Source: Xanthomonas fragariae (GTDB lineage: Bacteria > Pseudomonadota > Gammaproteobacteria > Xanthomonadales > Xanthomonadaceae). From it: DNA of 27,106 bases. The position numbers and the translations under genes were made by a program. This document shows positions 7,820 to 14,993 of this stretch, piece by piece (position 1 is the first letter of the stretch; each line of letters opens with the position of its first letter). Below the pieces are notes generated by a model. That model saw only the letters and a program-made list of their open reading frames with translations. It was not told the DNA's origin and searched no databases. Where the stretch lies: positions 1-27,106 of the forward strand of contig NZ_LT853884.1 in NCBI RefSeq assembly GCF_900183975.1, read 5' to 3'.

Positions 7820-10175
7820 GGTGCGTGGCGGCGAGGCCGGAATCCGTGAATATCTGGAAGAAGGCCGAAAAGACGGCCGCGACTACAACCGCGCCGAGCT
7901 GGACGAGCGAGTGATATTGGCGGGCGACCTGAAATTGACCGACGCCATCATCAACAGCATAGACAAGCAGGGCGAGCGGTATTTGCACATCACTCTTGCT
8001 TTCAAAGAGGATGAGATCAGCCCGGAATTGTTGCAGTCGATCTCTGACGAGTTCCGGCGATTTTCCATGACGGCTTATGACCTAGACGAATACAACTTCT
8101 ATGCCGAGGCCCATTTGCCCAGGCTAAAAAGCTACACCAATCAGAAAACCGGCGATTTCATCGAGCGCAAGCCGCATATCCACATCGTCATCCCTGAATA
8201 TAACCTGTTGAGCCAGCGGAATCTAAACCCGTTTGGCAAGGTCGATCAGCAAACCAAATTCCTTGAAGCCTTTCAGGAACACATCAACGCAAAATATGGG
8301 CTTGCAAGTCCGAAAGATAACCGACGCTTAGAGTTCACAGACGAAAGCGCGATGATTGCCAGATATAAGGGCGATTATTTCAAGGGCGCAAACCACGAAT
8401 TGAAAGAGCGCATTCTGTCTTTGGTGCTTGACCAGAGAGTGACCGACTTCGAACAGTTTCGGGCGGTTGTGGCCGAGTATGGTGGCATCAAAACCCGCAA
8501 TGCAGGTACGGCCGGCGAATACCTCAACGTGAAGCCCGAGGGTGCAGCCAAGGGCATCAACCTGAAAGACCATGTTTTCAGCCGTGAATTTATCGAGCTG
8601 CCGGCCAACGAGAAGCGCCGCAGGCTGGCCGGCGAGCTGCGCCAGGGATACGAGGACGCGCAAGCGCCACGTCCTGCTTCGGCCGACATTGCCGACCGCT
8701 TGAAAGAGTGGCACGAAGTCAGGGCCGCCGAGCTGAAGTATCTCAACAGCGGGAGCCGAAAAGCATACGCCGCCTATCGTGAGGCCGACCATGAGCAGCG
8801 CCGGGCGATGCTAACCGAGCGTGCGGCCAGCTTCTACGCCAAGCACAGGGCCGCCCAGGAGATCGAGCGGCCCGAGCCACAGACACCTGCCAGGGCGCAA
8901 CCGGCCAGGGATCCCGCTCGCCTGCCCTCGCCTACCAAGGAGCGCGACGGCCGCCCGGCGGATACCGTCGTCGGCCAGCGCATTGCCGAGCGGCACGAAG
9001 CGGCCACACGCAGCCAGGATGCCGGCCAGGGCGAGTTCGACACCATCAAGCGCGAGCTGGACGCCGCTCGCCTGCTGGCGACCGTCAGCCGCACGAATGG
9101 CGTGATGCCCGGCAAGTACGAGGTGACGAAGGCGAAGGACGGCAGCGACCGCATACGGTGCGGCCGTCGAAACCTGAACGTGACCGATTTTCTTACCCAG
9201 GAGCTGCATTTGCCCTGGCGTGAGGCCGCGCCGATTTTGCGCACCACCTACGCCGAGCAGCAGGGCCGCGAAGTACAGCAGCCGGCCCGGAGCGCCCCGC
9301 GCCGCGACCTTTGGGCTGACTACCGGGGGGAATGGCAACCGCAACAGCGTGAGCGCCGAGAACAGGATTGGCAGACGCAGAAGCAGCGGGAGCAGGAGCG
9401 CCTTACCGAGCAGCGCCGCCAGTATCAGGCCGAGCGCCGAGCCATCCAGAACGACAGCACCATTAAGGCCCCTGATCGGAAAGCCGCCTTGTCTCTAGTC
9501 CGCATGGAAAAGGTCAGACGCGACCTTGCCTTGCGCGAGCAGATCGAGGCCGAGCGCACTGAGCTGAATGCGCGGTATCGCATGAAGCCGGCCGAGCAGT
9601 ACCGCGCTTACCTGGCCGAGCGCGCGGGCCGTGGTGATGCTGACGCCCTGGCCGAGCTGCGCCGGCAGCGCGTTGCGCAGCCACAGCCGACCACACGCGA
9701 ACGCATTGAGGACGGGGACGGCCGCCATCCCGAGGCCGCGCCAATCAGGAAGCCGGCCGCACCTGCTGGATACAAGGTCGATCAGGAGGGCAACGTGACG
9801 TACTACGACCAGCAGCGCCGGACCATGTTCACCGATACCGGGCCGGCTGTTGAGTTCAGCCAGATCGAGCGGGACACGCTGGAAACGGGCTTGCGCCTGG
9901 CTCTGTTGAAGTTCGGGCCGGCCATCCGGCTACGTGGCGGTGATGAGGCATACCGGCACGCCATGGCTGACATCGCGGCCGATAAGGGGCTGTACGTTGA
10001 GTTCAGCGAAAAGGGCTTGCAGGAACGATACGAGCAGCGCCGGGAAGAGATTAAAGCTGGACGGACGTACATAGCCCAACCCGATCGCGCCCAGGGCAGC
10101 TCTGGGCGCACAACCCAGCCGGAGCAGGGTCAGGAGCCGCAGCGCCCGCCCCGCGATACGGACCGCAGCCGATGA
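7809..10175 (+). CDS. traI: TraI-type relaxase with C-terminal LPD7 domain
   Basis: A 788-residue protein with a GTG start inside the end of mobC. The N-terminal third is the HUH nuclease that cuts oriT and stays bound to the DNA 5' end: candidate catalytic tyrosines Tyr15 and Tyr26 and the metal-binding motif KPHIHIVIPEYN (His123, His125). The middle (about 330-650) is a long charged, Arg/Glu/Gln-rich region, probably helical. The end (about 655-745; VTYYDQQRRTMFTDTG, LETGLRLALLKFG) matches the large polyvalent protein-associated domain LPD7. Its position beside an IncP-type nic site suggests the MOBP class. It is intact and should mobilise the plasmid if a channel is supplied. A large inverted repeat starts just after its stop. 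Confidence 0.87.
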   Translation: MLIRVRGGEAGIREYLEEGRKDGRDYNRAELDERVILAGDLKLTDAIINSIDKQGERYLHITLAFKEDEISPELLQSISDEFRRFSMTAYDLDEYNFYAEAHLPRLKSYTNQKTGDFIERKPHIHIVIPEYNLLSQRNLNPFGKVDQQTKFLEAFQEHINAKYGLASPKDNRRLEFTDESAMIARYKGDYFKGANHELKERILSLVLDQRVTDFEQFRAVVAEYGGIKTRNAGTAGEYLNVKPEGAAKGINLKDHVFSREFIELPANEKRRRLAGELRQGYEDAQAPRPASADIADRLKEWHEVRAAELKYLNSGSRKAYAAYREADHEQRRAMLTERAASFYAKHRAAQEIERPEPQTPARAQPARDPARLPSPTKERDGRPADTVVGQRIAERHEAATRSQDAGQGEFDTIKRELDAARLLATVSRTNGVMPGKYEVTKAKDGSDRIRCGRRNLNVTDFLTQELHLPWREAAPILRTTYAEQQGREVQQPARSAPRRDLWADYRGEWQPQQRERREQDWQTQKQREQERLTEQRRQYQAERRAIQNDSTIKAPDRKAALSLVRMEKVRRDLALREQIEAERTELNARYRMKPAEQYRAYLAERAGRGDADALAELRRQRVAQPQPTTRERIEDGDGRHPEAAPIRKPAAPAGYKVDQEGNVTYYDQQRRTMFTDTGPAVEFSQIERDTLETGLRLALLKFGPAIRLRGGDEAYRHAMADIAADKGLYVEFSEKGLQERYEQRREEIKAGRTYIAQPDRAQGSSGRTTQPEQGQEPQRPPRDTDRSR

Positions 10176-10177
10176 CG

Positions 10178-10239
10178 TTCTGCCCTTTGACGACACTACG
10201 GCGATGGCCAGGCCGCCATAGTGTCGTCAAAGGGCAGAA
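10178..10239. terminator. Perfect 21-bp inverted repeat after the relaxase gene
   Basis: Arms 10178-10198 and 10219-10239 are exact reverse complements, with a 20-nt spacer that contains a smaller CGGC/GCCG stem. It begins 3 bp after the relaxase stop. No T-run follows, so it may be a factor-dependent terminator, an mRNA-end stabiliser or a protein-binding site. Confidence 0.6.
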
Positions 10240-10305
10240 TGAGTAAATGAGTAAAGCGTCGCTTTACTCCCCTCGCTCACGTCTGGTAAACTCAAATGAG
10301 TAATT
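10239..10305. promoter_or_regulatory. TGAGTAAA operator array before the RHH gene
   Basis: TGAGTAAA stands twice in a row at 10240-10255. A perfect 10-bp inverted repeat GAGTAAAGCG/CGCTTTACTC follows at 10249-10269, then GGTAAACTCA at about 10284 and TGAGTAAT at about 10297. Clusters like this are typical operators of ribbon-helix-helix repressors; the next gene encodes one, so autoregulation is likely. Confidence 0.6.
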
Positions 10306-10334
10306 GCGTTTTTATTCATTTGGAGATTGAGGAA

Positions 10335-10553
10335 ATGAGCAACAAAGGAAGCGCCACCAGCGCCAGGCGTCCCGCCGCCAAGACCAAAAAGGCAGCCATC
10401 CTTGTCAGCTCTGCCGATAAAGCGACGACGAAGCGGGTCAATTTCGACCTATCTGCCGAGCAACACATTCGGCTCAAGATCTACGCGGCCAAGCAGGGGA
10501 AGACAGTCAAAGACGTTCTGACCGATTTCGTAATCCAGCTCCCATCTGAGTAA
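10335..10553 (+). CDS. Small ribbon-helix-helix DNA-binding protein (ParG/CopG-like)
   Basis: A 72-residue protein. A Lys/Ala-rich flexible N-terminus (about 1-38) is followed by a ribbon-helix-helix fold: beta strand KRVNFDLSAEQ (about 40-50), helix HIRLKIYAAKQ, turn GKTV and helix KDVLTDFVIQL. This shape is typical of ParG-type partition repressors and other small plasmid regulators. No ParA partner lies beside it. I chose the second ATG (10335), as GGAG and GAGG lie upstream; a start at 10296 would fall in the operator repeats. It is probably an autorepressor. Confidence 0.72.
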   Translation: MSNKGSATSARRPAAKTKKAAILVSSADKATTKRVNFDLSAEQHIRLKIYAAKQGKTVKDVLTDFVIQLPSE

Positions 10554-10616
10554 CGGACCACTCGGGGAAATATCGCGGATCAAACGCACGGCGCCACGAA
10601 CGCCGTGACCATCAAC

Positions 10617-10652
10617 CCGGCGCGCTAACGCCGGCTATCAGGAGTGGCACCC
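10617..10652 (+). promoter_or_regulatory. Structured leader: hairpin with CGCTAA loop plus ribosome-binding site
   Basis: The stem CCGGCG/CGCCGG encloses the loop CGCTAA (10617-10634). After 5 nt comes AGGAGTGGCACCC and the ATG at 10653. The same loop with different but still pairing stems occurs at 11039-11066 and, on the minus strand, at 16602-16619. Changing stems with a fixed loop suggest selection on RNA or DNA structure. Confidence 0.55.
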
Positions 10653-11012
10653 ATGAACCAGCAATACCGAATTGATGAAACCGCTAAGGCAGATGCGATG
10701 GCAACGGAATTTTTCGATGCACTAGAGCCGAAGGTGCAGAAGGGCCGGGCTTGGACATTCGAGCGCTTTGCCAGTGCGTGCGATGACTTGCGGGCCGAAC
10801 CGATCCAGGCAGTGCTTTATCCGAACGATGGAGCTGGCTTTTCCCTTTACGCTCGCCAAGGCCGCACGCTGCACGCCATTACTTATCATCGCAAGCCTGT
10901 CCGATTCCGGACTATCGAAAAAGCGCTGACTACGCTTGCGGACGTACCTCACCTTGATCCTGAAATCGTCGTAGATGCCTCAGCCTGGCGCGAGGTATCC
11001 GGCCCAGTGTGA
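10653..11012 (+). CDS. Unknown plasmid protein with structured leader
   Basis: A 119-residue soluble protein that I cannot assign. Recognisable blocks are EFFDALEPKVQKGRAW (about 21-36), EPIQAVLYPNDG and SLYARQGRTLHAITYHRKPV. AGGAG ends 8 nt before the ATG. A broken relative lies at 16388-16583 (minus) with the same leader, so this is a repeated plasmid gene family. It has no signal peptide or membrane segment. It lies among regulatory and stability genes; its function is unknown. Confidence 0.6.
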   Translation: MNQQYRIDETAKADAMATEFFDALEPKVQKGRAWTFERFASACDDLRAEPIQAVLYPNDGAGFSLYARQGRTLHAITYHRKPVRFRTIEKALTTLADVPHLDPEIVVDASAWREVSGPV

Positions 11013-11038
11013 TCGTCGTGACGACCTTCAATGAAGAA

Positions 11039-11206
11039 GCCCGGCCGTGCGCTAACACGTCCGGGCCAGAGTGCGCGGTAGGAGTGGCAACTTCAACCGC
11101 GCTGACCATCGCCCAGAAGGTCGATGGTCAGCGCAGATGCTAGCAAAGATCCAGTAGGGCAAACAGCTTTGTCGCCTAAGCCCTGACATTGGTGTCAGGG
11201 CTTTTT
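11039..11206 (+). ncRNA. Candidate small structured RNA ending in an intrinsic terminator
   Basis: Three stem-loops lie in a row with no ORF: GCCCGGcCGTG/CACGtCCGGGC with loop CGCTAA (11039-11066), a perfect 13-bp stem (11099-11111 with 11122-11134), and an intrinsic terminator (11179-11206). Between the first two is GGTAGGAGTGGCAAC, like the ribosome-binding sites of the sister leaders, but no start codon follows. It could be a free RNA, a decoy, or a relic leader that lost its gene. Confidence 0.4.
11179..11206 (+). terminator. Intrinsic terminator
   Basis: The 9-bp stem AGCCCTGAC/GTCAGGGCT with loop ATTGGT is followed by TTTT. It ends transcription coming from the 10653 gene and the structured region after it. 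Confidence 0.8.
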
Positions 11207-11257
11207 GCTGTCAGGCATTTTCGCGCACTTGCATCTCAATCCGCAGGCCGACCCTCA

Positions 11258-11671
11258 TTACTGTTGCGCGGTGTTTCGGCGTTCGGCCGCTGCTACCCAT
11301 TGGTAAATGGTCGCAATGTCCCGCTGCGCTTTTTCGGCCGCATCCGTCGCTCGCACGACAATATCGACCATCGCTCGTTGGCATAGGTCGTTTTGAATCT
11401 TCGCAATGCTGCTACCGGACAACTCGGAGATCGCATGAGCGAACTGGTGCAGGCGCATGACGGCCTGACGACAATCCTCTATCACTTCATCCGAAACAGG
11501 TGTCCTACCGCCTAGCACGGCATCCAGTTTCCACGCTTCTTTCCGCATCGGGTCGCCGCTCTTGCGCCAGAATTCGCGAAACGGCTTGATCGCATCGGAT
11601 GACTCTTTCCAGAACGCTTCGTACAGTTCGCGCTTCCAGGCCGCTTCGGCAATTTCCTGTTCTTCGTTCAT
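11258..11671 (-). CDS. Unknown soluble helical protein
   Basis: A 137-residue protein from the ATG at 11671 (GGAG 5 nt upstream). It is charged and apparently all-helical (ELYEAFWKESSDAIKPFREF, then ATDAAEKAQRDIATIYQW), without signal peptide or membrane segment. I do not recognise it. A 39-bp sequence just upstream (11685-11723) recurs at 18458-18496, where it looks like a transposon end. The ParE-type pair next door is on the same strand. Confidence 0.55.
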   Translation of the reverse strand: MNEEQEIAEAAWKRELYEAFWKESSDAIKPFREFWRKSGDPMRKEAWKLDAVLGGRTPVSDEVIEDCRQAVMRLHQFAHAISELSGSSIAKIQNDLCQRAMVDIVVRATDAAEKAQRDIATIYQWVAAAERRNTAQQ

Positions 11672-11684
11672 GTGTGCTCCATCA

Positions 11685-11723
11685 GTAGGGGTAGACCCAA
11701 CGGTCGTGTCACCAGCCGCCATT
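11685..11723. repeat. 39-bp repeat, probable relic Tn3-type transposon end, copy 1
   Basis: It differs from 18458-18496 at one base, in the same orientation, and contains GGGGTAGACCCAAC. At the second site it sits between a cut-off gene and a TnpA-like C-terminus, so both copies are read as transposon terminal repeats. Confidence 0.5.
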
Positions 11724-11746
11724 CCGACCCCTCATTCCGGCCTCCC

Positions 11747-12040
11747 TCAGTAGCCAGCTTCTTTCTGATGCCGGAAGGCCAAGATGTACACCGCATCGGC
11801 GGCCGGTTCGTGGCGATACAGGGCGACATAGCCGGAATCCCCGAACGCTATCACCAGCTCGCGCAGCTCCGGTAGCTCGGGGAATGGTCGCCCAATGTCC
11901 GACGACTTCTCTAGCAGCAGGAATTGCCGCTCAATGGCCTGGCCGGCGCGCTGGGCCGCTTCCGGGGCCTTGGCCGCCAGGAAGCGCCGGCAGCGCTCCA
12001 AGCCCTGCGCAGCGCCTTCCGTGACGATTACTTGTGGCAC
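11747..12040 (-). CDS. ParE/RelE-family toxin
   Basis: A 97-residue toxin of the ParE/RelE superfamily. Visible family features are an N-terminal helix pair (AAQGLERCRRFL, APEAAQRAGQAI), then IGRPFPELPELRELVIAFGDSGYVALYRHE and the ending VYILAFRHQKEAGY. Members either poison gyrase or cut mRNA; which applies here cannot be told. It starts at a GTG inside the last codons of the antitoxin gene (13-bp overlap), which couples translation. The pair at 23312-23862 has the same arrangement. Confidence 0.85.
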   Translation of the reverse strand: MPQVIVTEGAAQGLERCRRFLAAKAPEAAQRAGQAIERQFLLLEKSSDIGRPFPELPELRELVIAFGDSGYVALYRHEPAADAVYILAFRHQKEAGY

Positions 12041-12300
12041 TCAGGCACCGCCTGTTCGTCTTCGGTGCCCCAGGTGTTCAACCAGGTGCGGACTTCCTGG
12101 CCGGTCAGGTGGCGGCCGGTTTCCTGATAGGCCGCCCAGGACGCCAAGGCTTCCTGCTTAAAGCTCTCGCGCGCTTCCTCGCGCTGCACGTACTGCTCGA
12201 TCGCTTCCAGCATGATCCAGTGCGCGGAGCGGCGGCGCTGGCTGGCGAGCTGCTGAACGCGGTTTTTCAGGCCGTCATCGATCTTGAGGGATGTTGCCAT
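12028..12300 (-). CDS. CopG/RHH antitoxin of the ParE-type pair
   Basis: A 90-residue antitoxin. The N-terminus (ATSLKIDDGLKNRVQQLASQ, RRRSAHWIMLEAIEQYVQRE) is a ribbon-helix-helix DNA-binding region, and the C-terminal half wraps the toxin. I used the ATG at 12300, because the upstream extension lies in the operator. The operator 12314-12340 fits autoregulation. It is a clear paralogue of the antitoxin at 23584-23862 (shared HWIM.EAI.QYV.RE and A.W..YQ.TG.HLT). Confidence 0.85.
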   Translation of the reverse strand: MATSLKIDDGLKNRVQQLASQRRRSAHWIMLEAIEQYVQREEARESFKQEALASWAAYQETGRHLTGQEVRTWLNTWGTEDEQAVPECHK

Positions 12301-12313
12301 AGCCTGGCCTCTT

Positions 12314-12340
12314 TTATCACTTGGTAATACCTTGTGATAA
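12314..12340 (-). promoter_or_regulatory. Operator of the toxin-antitoxin pair
   Basis: TTATCAC and GTGATAA flank GGTAATACC, a nested palindrome 14 bp before the antitoxin ATG. GGTAATACC recurs in the repeated elements at 12449-12590 and 23871-24018, the latter just upstream of the paralogous antitoxin. Confidence 0.65.
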
Positions 12341-12448
12341 TACGCCTCCCCTGCCCTGCTGTCCATGCGCTGAATCTGTCTTGCATGTCGCGCATGTCCT
12401 AAGACCTGAAACACGGCCCAGATCCCTGTATTTGCTGGGCGGAACGTG

Positions 12449-12590
12449 CTAGACTAAAAGGTAATACCTAGCGCTATTATGTATTTCCACGGCCGTTGTG
12501 TCTACGGAAATATCCGGCGTTGGTGACAGACGACGCCGGCGCCGGCGCCCCGGTGTCACCATTGGTGGCTTGATAAATCGCCCCTTCCGT
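12449..12590. repeat. 142-bp repeated segment with nested hairpins, copy 1
   Basis: Nearly identical to 23871-24018, which is 6 bp longer through one extra GCCGGC unit. It holds GGTAATACC, a TATTTCC/GGAAATA inverted repeat, a GC-rich stem bounded by GGTGACA/TGTCACC, and ends in CCCCTTCCGT. At the right-hand copy its start forms the promoter region of the toxin-antitoxin pair. Here that pair is missing and the segment is joined directly to the middle of the next gene. Confidence 0.75.
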
Positions 12591-13067
12591 CAGCCGGAGG
12601 AAGTAGAGGCATTCGCCGAGTCGGGCAGTCAGCCAGGCGCGGTGGGCTACGACGAGAATAGCCAGCTTGTGCGCGTGCGTCTGGACGGCACGCACGAGGT
12701 AATCCCGGAGCAAGGCGGCAGTTCGCCGATCCGTGCCTATGAGATTGCCGGCATGGACTGGTGGAACACTGCGCCAGAGGCCGAGCGCCGGGAATGGATG
12801 CGACGCGCTGGCGACACGGGCCGCGCGGCCGACGCATGGGCCGAGTACAAGCGCTGCACGCCCCAGCGCCCACTACACCCCACCGAGCTACGCGAGCGCC
12901 GCGACGCCATCACCTTCGCGCGGGCAAGCATCGAGCTGGAAGGCTTCAAGCTCACCCCGGAATACGCGGCTGCGGCCGAACGCTTCGCAGCGGGGGAAAT
13001 CACGCTCGGCGAGCTGGGGGGAGTCGCGGATCAACTGGCGACGCAGATCAAGGCGCGGCAGTCGTGA
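12498..13067 (+). pseudogene. 5'-truncated copy of the unknown gene at 24145
   Basis: From 12591 on, this copy matches the gene at 24145-24834 (shared PEEVEAFAE, GAVGYDEN, AGMDWWNTAPEAERREWMRR). The first 31 codons of the open frame, from a GTG at 12498, come from the 142-bp repeated segment and include a run of Arg codons. The true N-terminus of about 71 residues is gone. The stop overlaps the resolvase start (GTGA) as in the intact copy. It may be translated as a fusion, but is probably non-functional. Confidence 0.65.
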
Positions 13068-13672
13068 CCAAGGCCAGCCCCGACGCCGTAGATCTGGCGA
13101 CAAGCGGCCTGCTGCTGGGCTATGCCCGCGTCAGCACCGACGACCAAGACTTGACCAACCAGCGGGCCGAGCTGCACGCGGCCGGCTGCACCAAGATTTT
13201 CGCGGAGAAGATCACCGGCACGCAGCGCGATCGCCCCGAGTTGGCGCGCATGCTCGACCACATACGATCAGGTGACGTGGTGATGGTGACGCGGCTCGAT
13301 CGCCTGGCGCGCAGCACGCGCGACCTGCTGGACATTGCCGAGCGCATCCGAGAGGCCGGCGCGGGCCTGCGCTCGCTGGCCGAACCGTGGGCCGATACGA
13401 CGACGGCGGCTGGCCGCATGGTGTTGACGGTCTTCGCCGGTATCGCCGAGTTCGAGCGGTCCTTGATCGTTGACCGAACCCGGAGCGGCCGCGAGGCCGC
13501 CAAGCGGCGCGGGGTGAAGTTCGGTCCCTCCCCTACCCTCACTGCCGCGCAGATCGCCCATGCTCGCCGCCTCATCGAGACCGAAGGCCATCCGGTGACA
13601 GAGGCGGCCGCGCTGCTGGGCGTGCATCGATCCACCCTGTACCGTGCTCTTGAAAGTTCATCTAGCAGCTAG
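13064..13672 (+). CDS. Serine resolvase, left copy
   Basis: A 202-residue serine recombinase of the resolvase/invertase family. The catalytic serine is in GYARVSTDDQ (Ser24); the conserved VTRLDRLARSTRDLL and the hinge region EFERSLIVDRTRSG follow, and the C-terminal helix-turn-helix is EAAALLGVHRSTLYRAL. Such enzymes resolve plasmid multimers or transposon cointegrates. It has a GTG start overlapping the upstream stop. It is closely similar to the right copy at 24831-25427. Its last residues (SSSSS) come from read-through into the partition-type repeat. Confidence 0.85.
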   Translation: MTKASPDAVDLATSGLLLGYARVSTDDQDLTNQRAELHAAGCTKIFAEKITGTQRDRPELARMLDHIRSGDVVMVTRLDRLARSTRDLLDIAERIREAGAGLRSLAEPWADTTTAAGRMVLTVFAGIAEFERSLIVDRTRSGREAAKRRGVKFGPSPTLTAAQIAHARRLIETEGHPVTEAAALLGVHRSTLYRALESSSSS

Positions 13673-13702
13673 ATACAATCTAGCTGCTATCCAGCATCTA
13701 GA
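13660..13702. promoter_or_regulatory. Partition-type palindromes, copy 2 (shortened)
   Basis: Contains TCTAGCAGCTAGA, then TCTAGCTGCTAT and CATCTAGA, directly before the truncated parA. About 50 bp of the longer array at 25426-25518 is missing. Confidence 0.6.
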
Positions 13703-13714
13703 CAGGAGCGCAAC

Positions 13715-14002
13715 ATGGCGGCCATCGTCGCATTCGTTTCACAGAAAGGAGGCGTAGGGAAAAGCACCCTATCCCGCGCCTTGGCACGCGAAGCCGCCGC
13801 CGGCGGCTTGCGCGTGAAAATCGCCGACCTCGACACCCAGCAGGGAACGTCGATCGACTGGCACCGACTCCGACTGTCTCAGTGCATCGAGCCAACCATA
13901 TCGGCCGAGGCGTTCGGCACGGCCGCCCAGGCCTTGGCGACAGCCAATGGCTATGACCTGCTTATCATCAGTGGCGGCGCCGCATCCGCACTCAGAGCTT
14001 GA
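13715..14002 (+). pseudogene. parA: 3'-truncated parA, left copy
   Basis: From 13715 to 13969 the sequence nearly equals the intact parA at 25530, including the Walker A motif KGGVGKST. After LLII it switches to unrelated DNA and stops at 14002, so only 85 of 210 residues are native. The switch marks one edge of the effector island. The downstream parB-like gene is missing here. Confidence 0.85.
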
Positions 14003-14420
14003 ACGCGCAACGCTTCCGATCCTTATCTGTGCAGGTCAACACGTTCGAAAGGTTCGGGTCTTGCACCCAGCTTGCGCCGACAGGCTGCGCTGTTTTTTTC
14101 AGTTTCAGCGACATGCGCAATCCGGAAAGACCCGGGCCGGCGTAATCGCAGGCGATCAGATGTTGGTCGTTGACGATAGATACCGAAGTAAATTTCAGGT
14201 CGCGTGGCTCGACATCGTTTGCCTCAGGTGGATTGACCCCGATCCATGGATTGCCATTGGAGGTCGGACTCGTGGTGTAGGTGTCGCCTTCGACGGACTT
14301 GGACTTGGCGATACGAACACTGTGCAGGTCCGGACACGATTTATTGATATCGTGGGCTGCGGCAGCGCTCCCCGCCATAGCGGCCAACGCGACCATCATC
14401 ACCAGTGATTTGCGATACAT
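13992..14420 (-). CDS. Sec-secreted protein behind a PIP box
   Basis: A 142-residue precursor with a clear Sec signal peptide (MYRKSLVMMVALAAMAGSAAA), then a cysteine-bearing domain (Cys near 29, 92, 128 and 137) likely held by disulfides in the periplasm or outside the cell. AGGAG lies 7 nt before the ATG. An exact PIP box (TTCGT-N15-TTCGG) 85 bp upstream puts it in the HrpX regulon, like known virulence genes. The pattern suggests small secreted proteins such as DUF3757 members, but I am not sure of this. A signal peptide argues against type III export and for type II export or a periplasmic role. Confidence 0.7.
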   Translation of the reverse strand: MYRKSLVMMVALAAMAGSAAAAHDINKSCPDLHSVRIAKSKSVEGDTYTTSPTSNGNPWIGVNPPEANDVEPRDLKFTSVSIVNDQHLIACDYAGPGLSGLRMSLKLKKTAQPVGASWVQDPNLSNVLTCTDKDRKRCAFKL

Positions 14421-14505
14421 CTGTTTCTCCTGATTGAGACGCTATGGATATGACGTCAATGAGAATTAACTATTGATTGTCGGCTGCGTAGATGTATCCA
14501 GAATT

Positions 14506-14530
14506 CCGAAAGGACAACGCGCCATACGAA
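14506..14530 (-). promoter_or_regulatory. PIP box of the secreted-protein gene
   Basis: On the minus strand TTCGT, exactly 15 nt, then TTCGG; it meets the relaxed HrpX consensus TTCGB-N15-TTCGB. No exact YANNNT -10 box occurs 30-32 nt further on; the nearest candidates are CAATAG and TAGTTA. Confidence 0.7.
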
Positions 14531-14621
14531 CAAGAGGGTCGGCAGGGATTCGTGTAAAAAACAGCCAAAAGTGGGATAACTTGCTGTTAGTAAAGAATTT
14601 TTCACAAATTCCTGCCGGCCC

Positions 14622-14993
14622 TCAATCCCGGCAGCGTGTACTCCCGAATAGTCCTTGCGTGCTCTGCTGTGAAGCCGGCTGCATCCGTCTATTACCCACC
14701 CCCGTTTCCGGGTCGATCACCTTCTGGTGCTTGGCCAGCGCGGATTTTGACACGCGCTCGCCCGTTTCCGGGTCGATCACCTTCTGGCGCTTGGCCAGCG
14801 CGGATTTTGACACGCGCTCGCCCGTTTCCGGGTCGATCACCTTCTGGCGCCCGGCCAGCGTGGATTTTGACACGCGCTCGCCCGTTTCCGGGTCGATCAC
14901 CTTCTGGCGCTTGGCCAGCACGGATTTTGACACGCGCTCGCCCGTTTCCGGGTCGATCACCTTCTTGCGCCCGGCCAGCGCGGATTTTGACAC
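14622..14993 (-). pseudogene. C-terminal remainder of the repeat protein (shifted frame)
   Basis: After a 1-bp insertion near 14994-14996 the native repeat frame goes on here with five more repeats and the tail GVGNRRMQPASQQSTQG...RCRD, ending at a stop at 14622. Joined to the main frame it gives a protein with 13 repeats. As the sequence stands it is out of frame with the rest. Confidence 0.7.

Noticed and set aside
8811..9344. Minus-strand ORF inside the relaxase gene
   Set aside because: High-GC shadow frame opposite an intact 788-residue gene.
11685..11723. Integron attC site (ACCCAAC resembles RYYYAAC)
   Set aside because: No matching inverse core site or integrase is nearby, and the second copy abuts a transposase remnant.
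12733..13275. Overlapping plus-strand ORFs in the duplicated resolvase block
   Set aside because: Shadow frames of the unknown gene and the resolvase, which keep catalytic motifs in the other frame.
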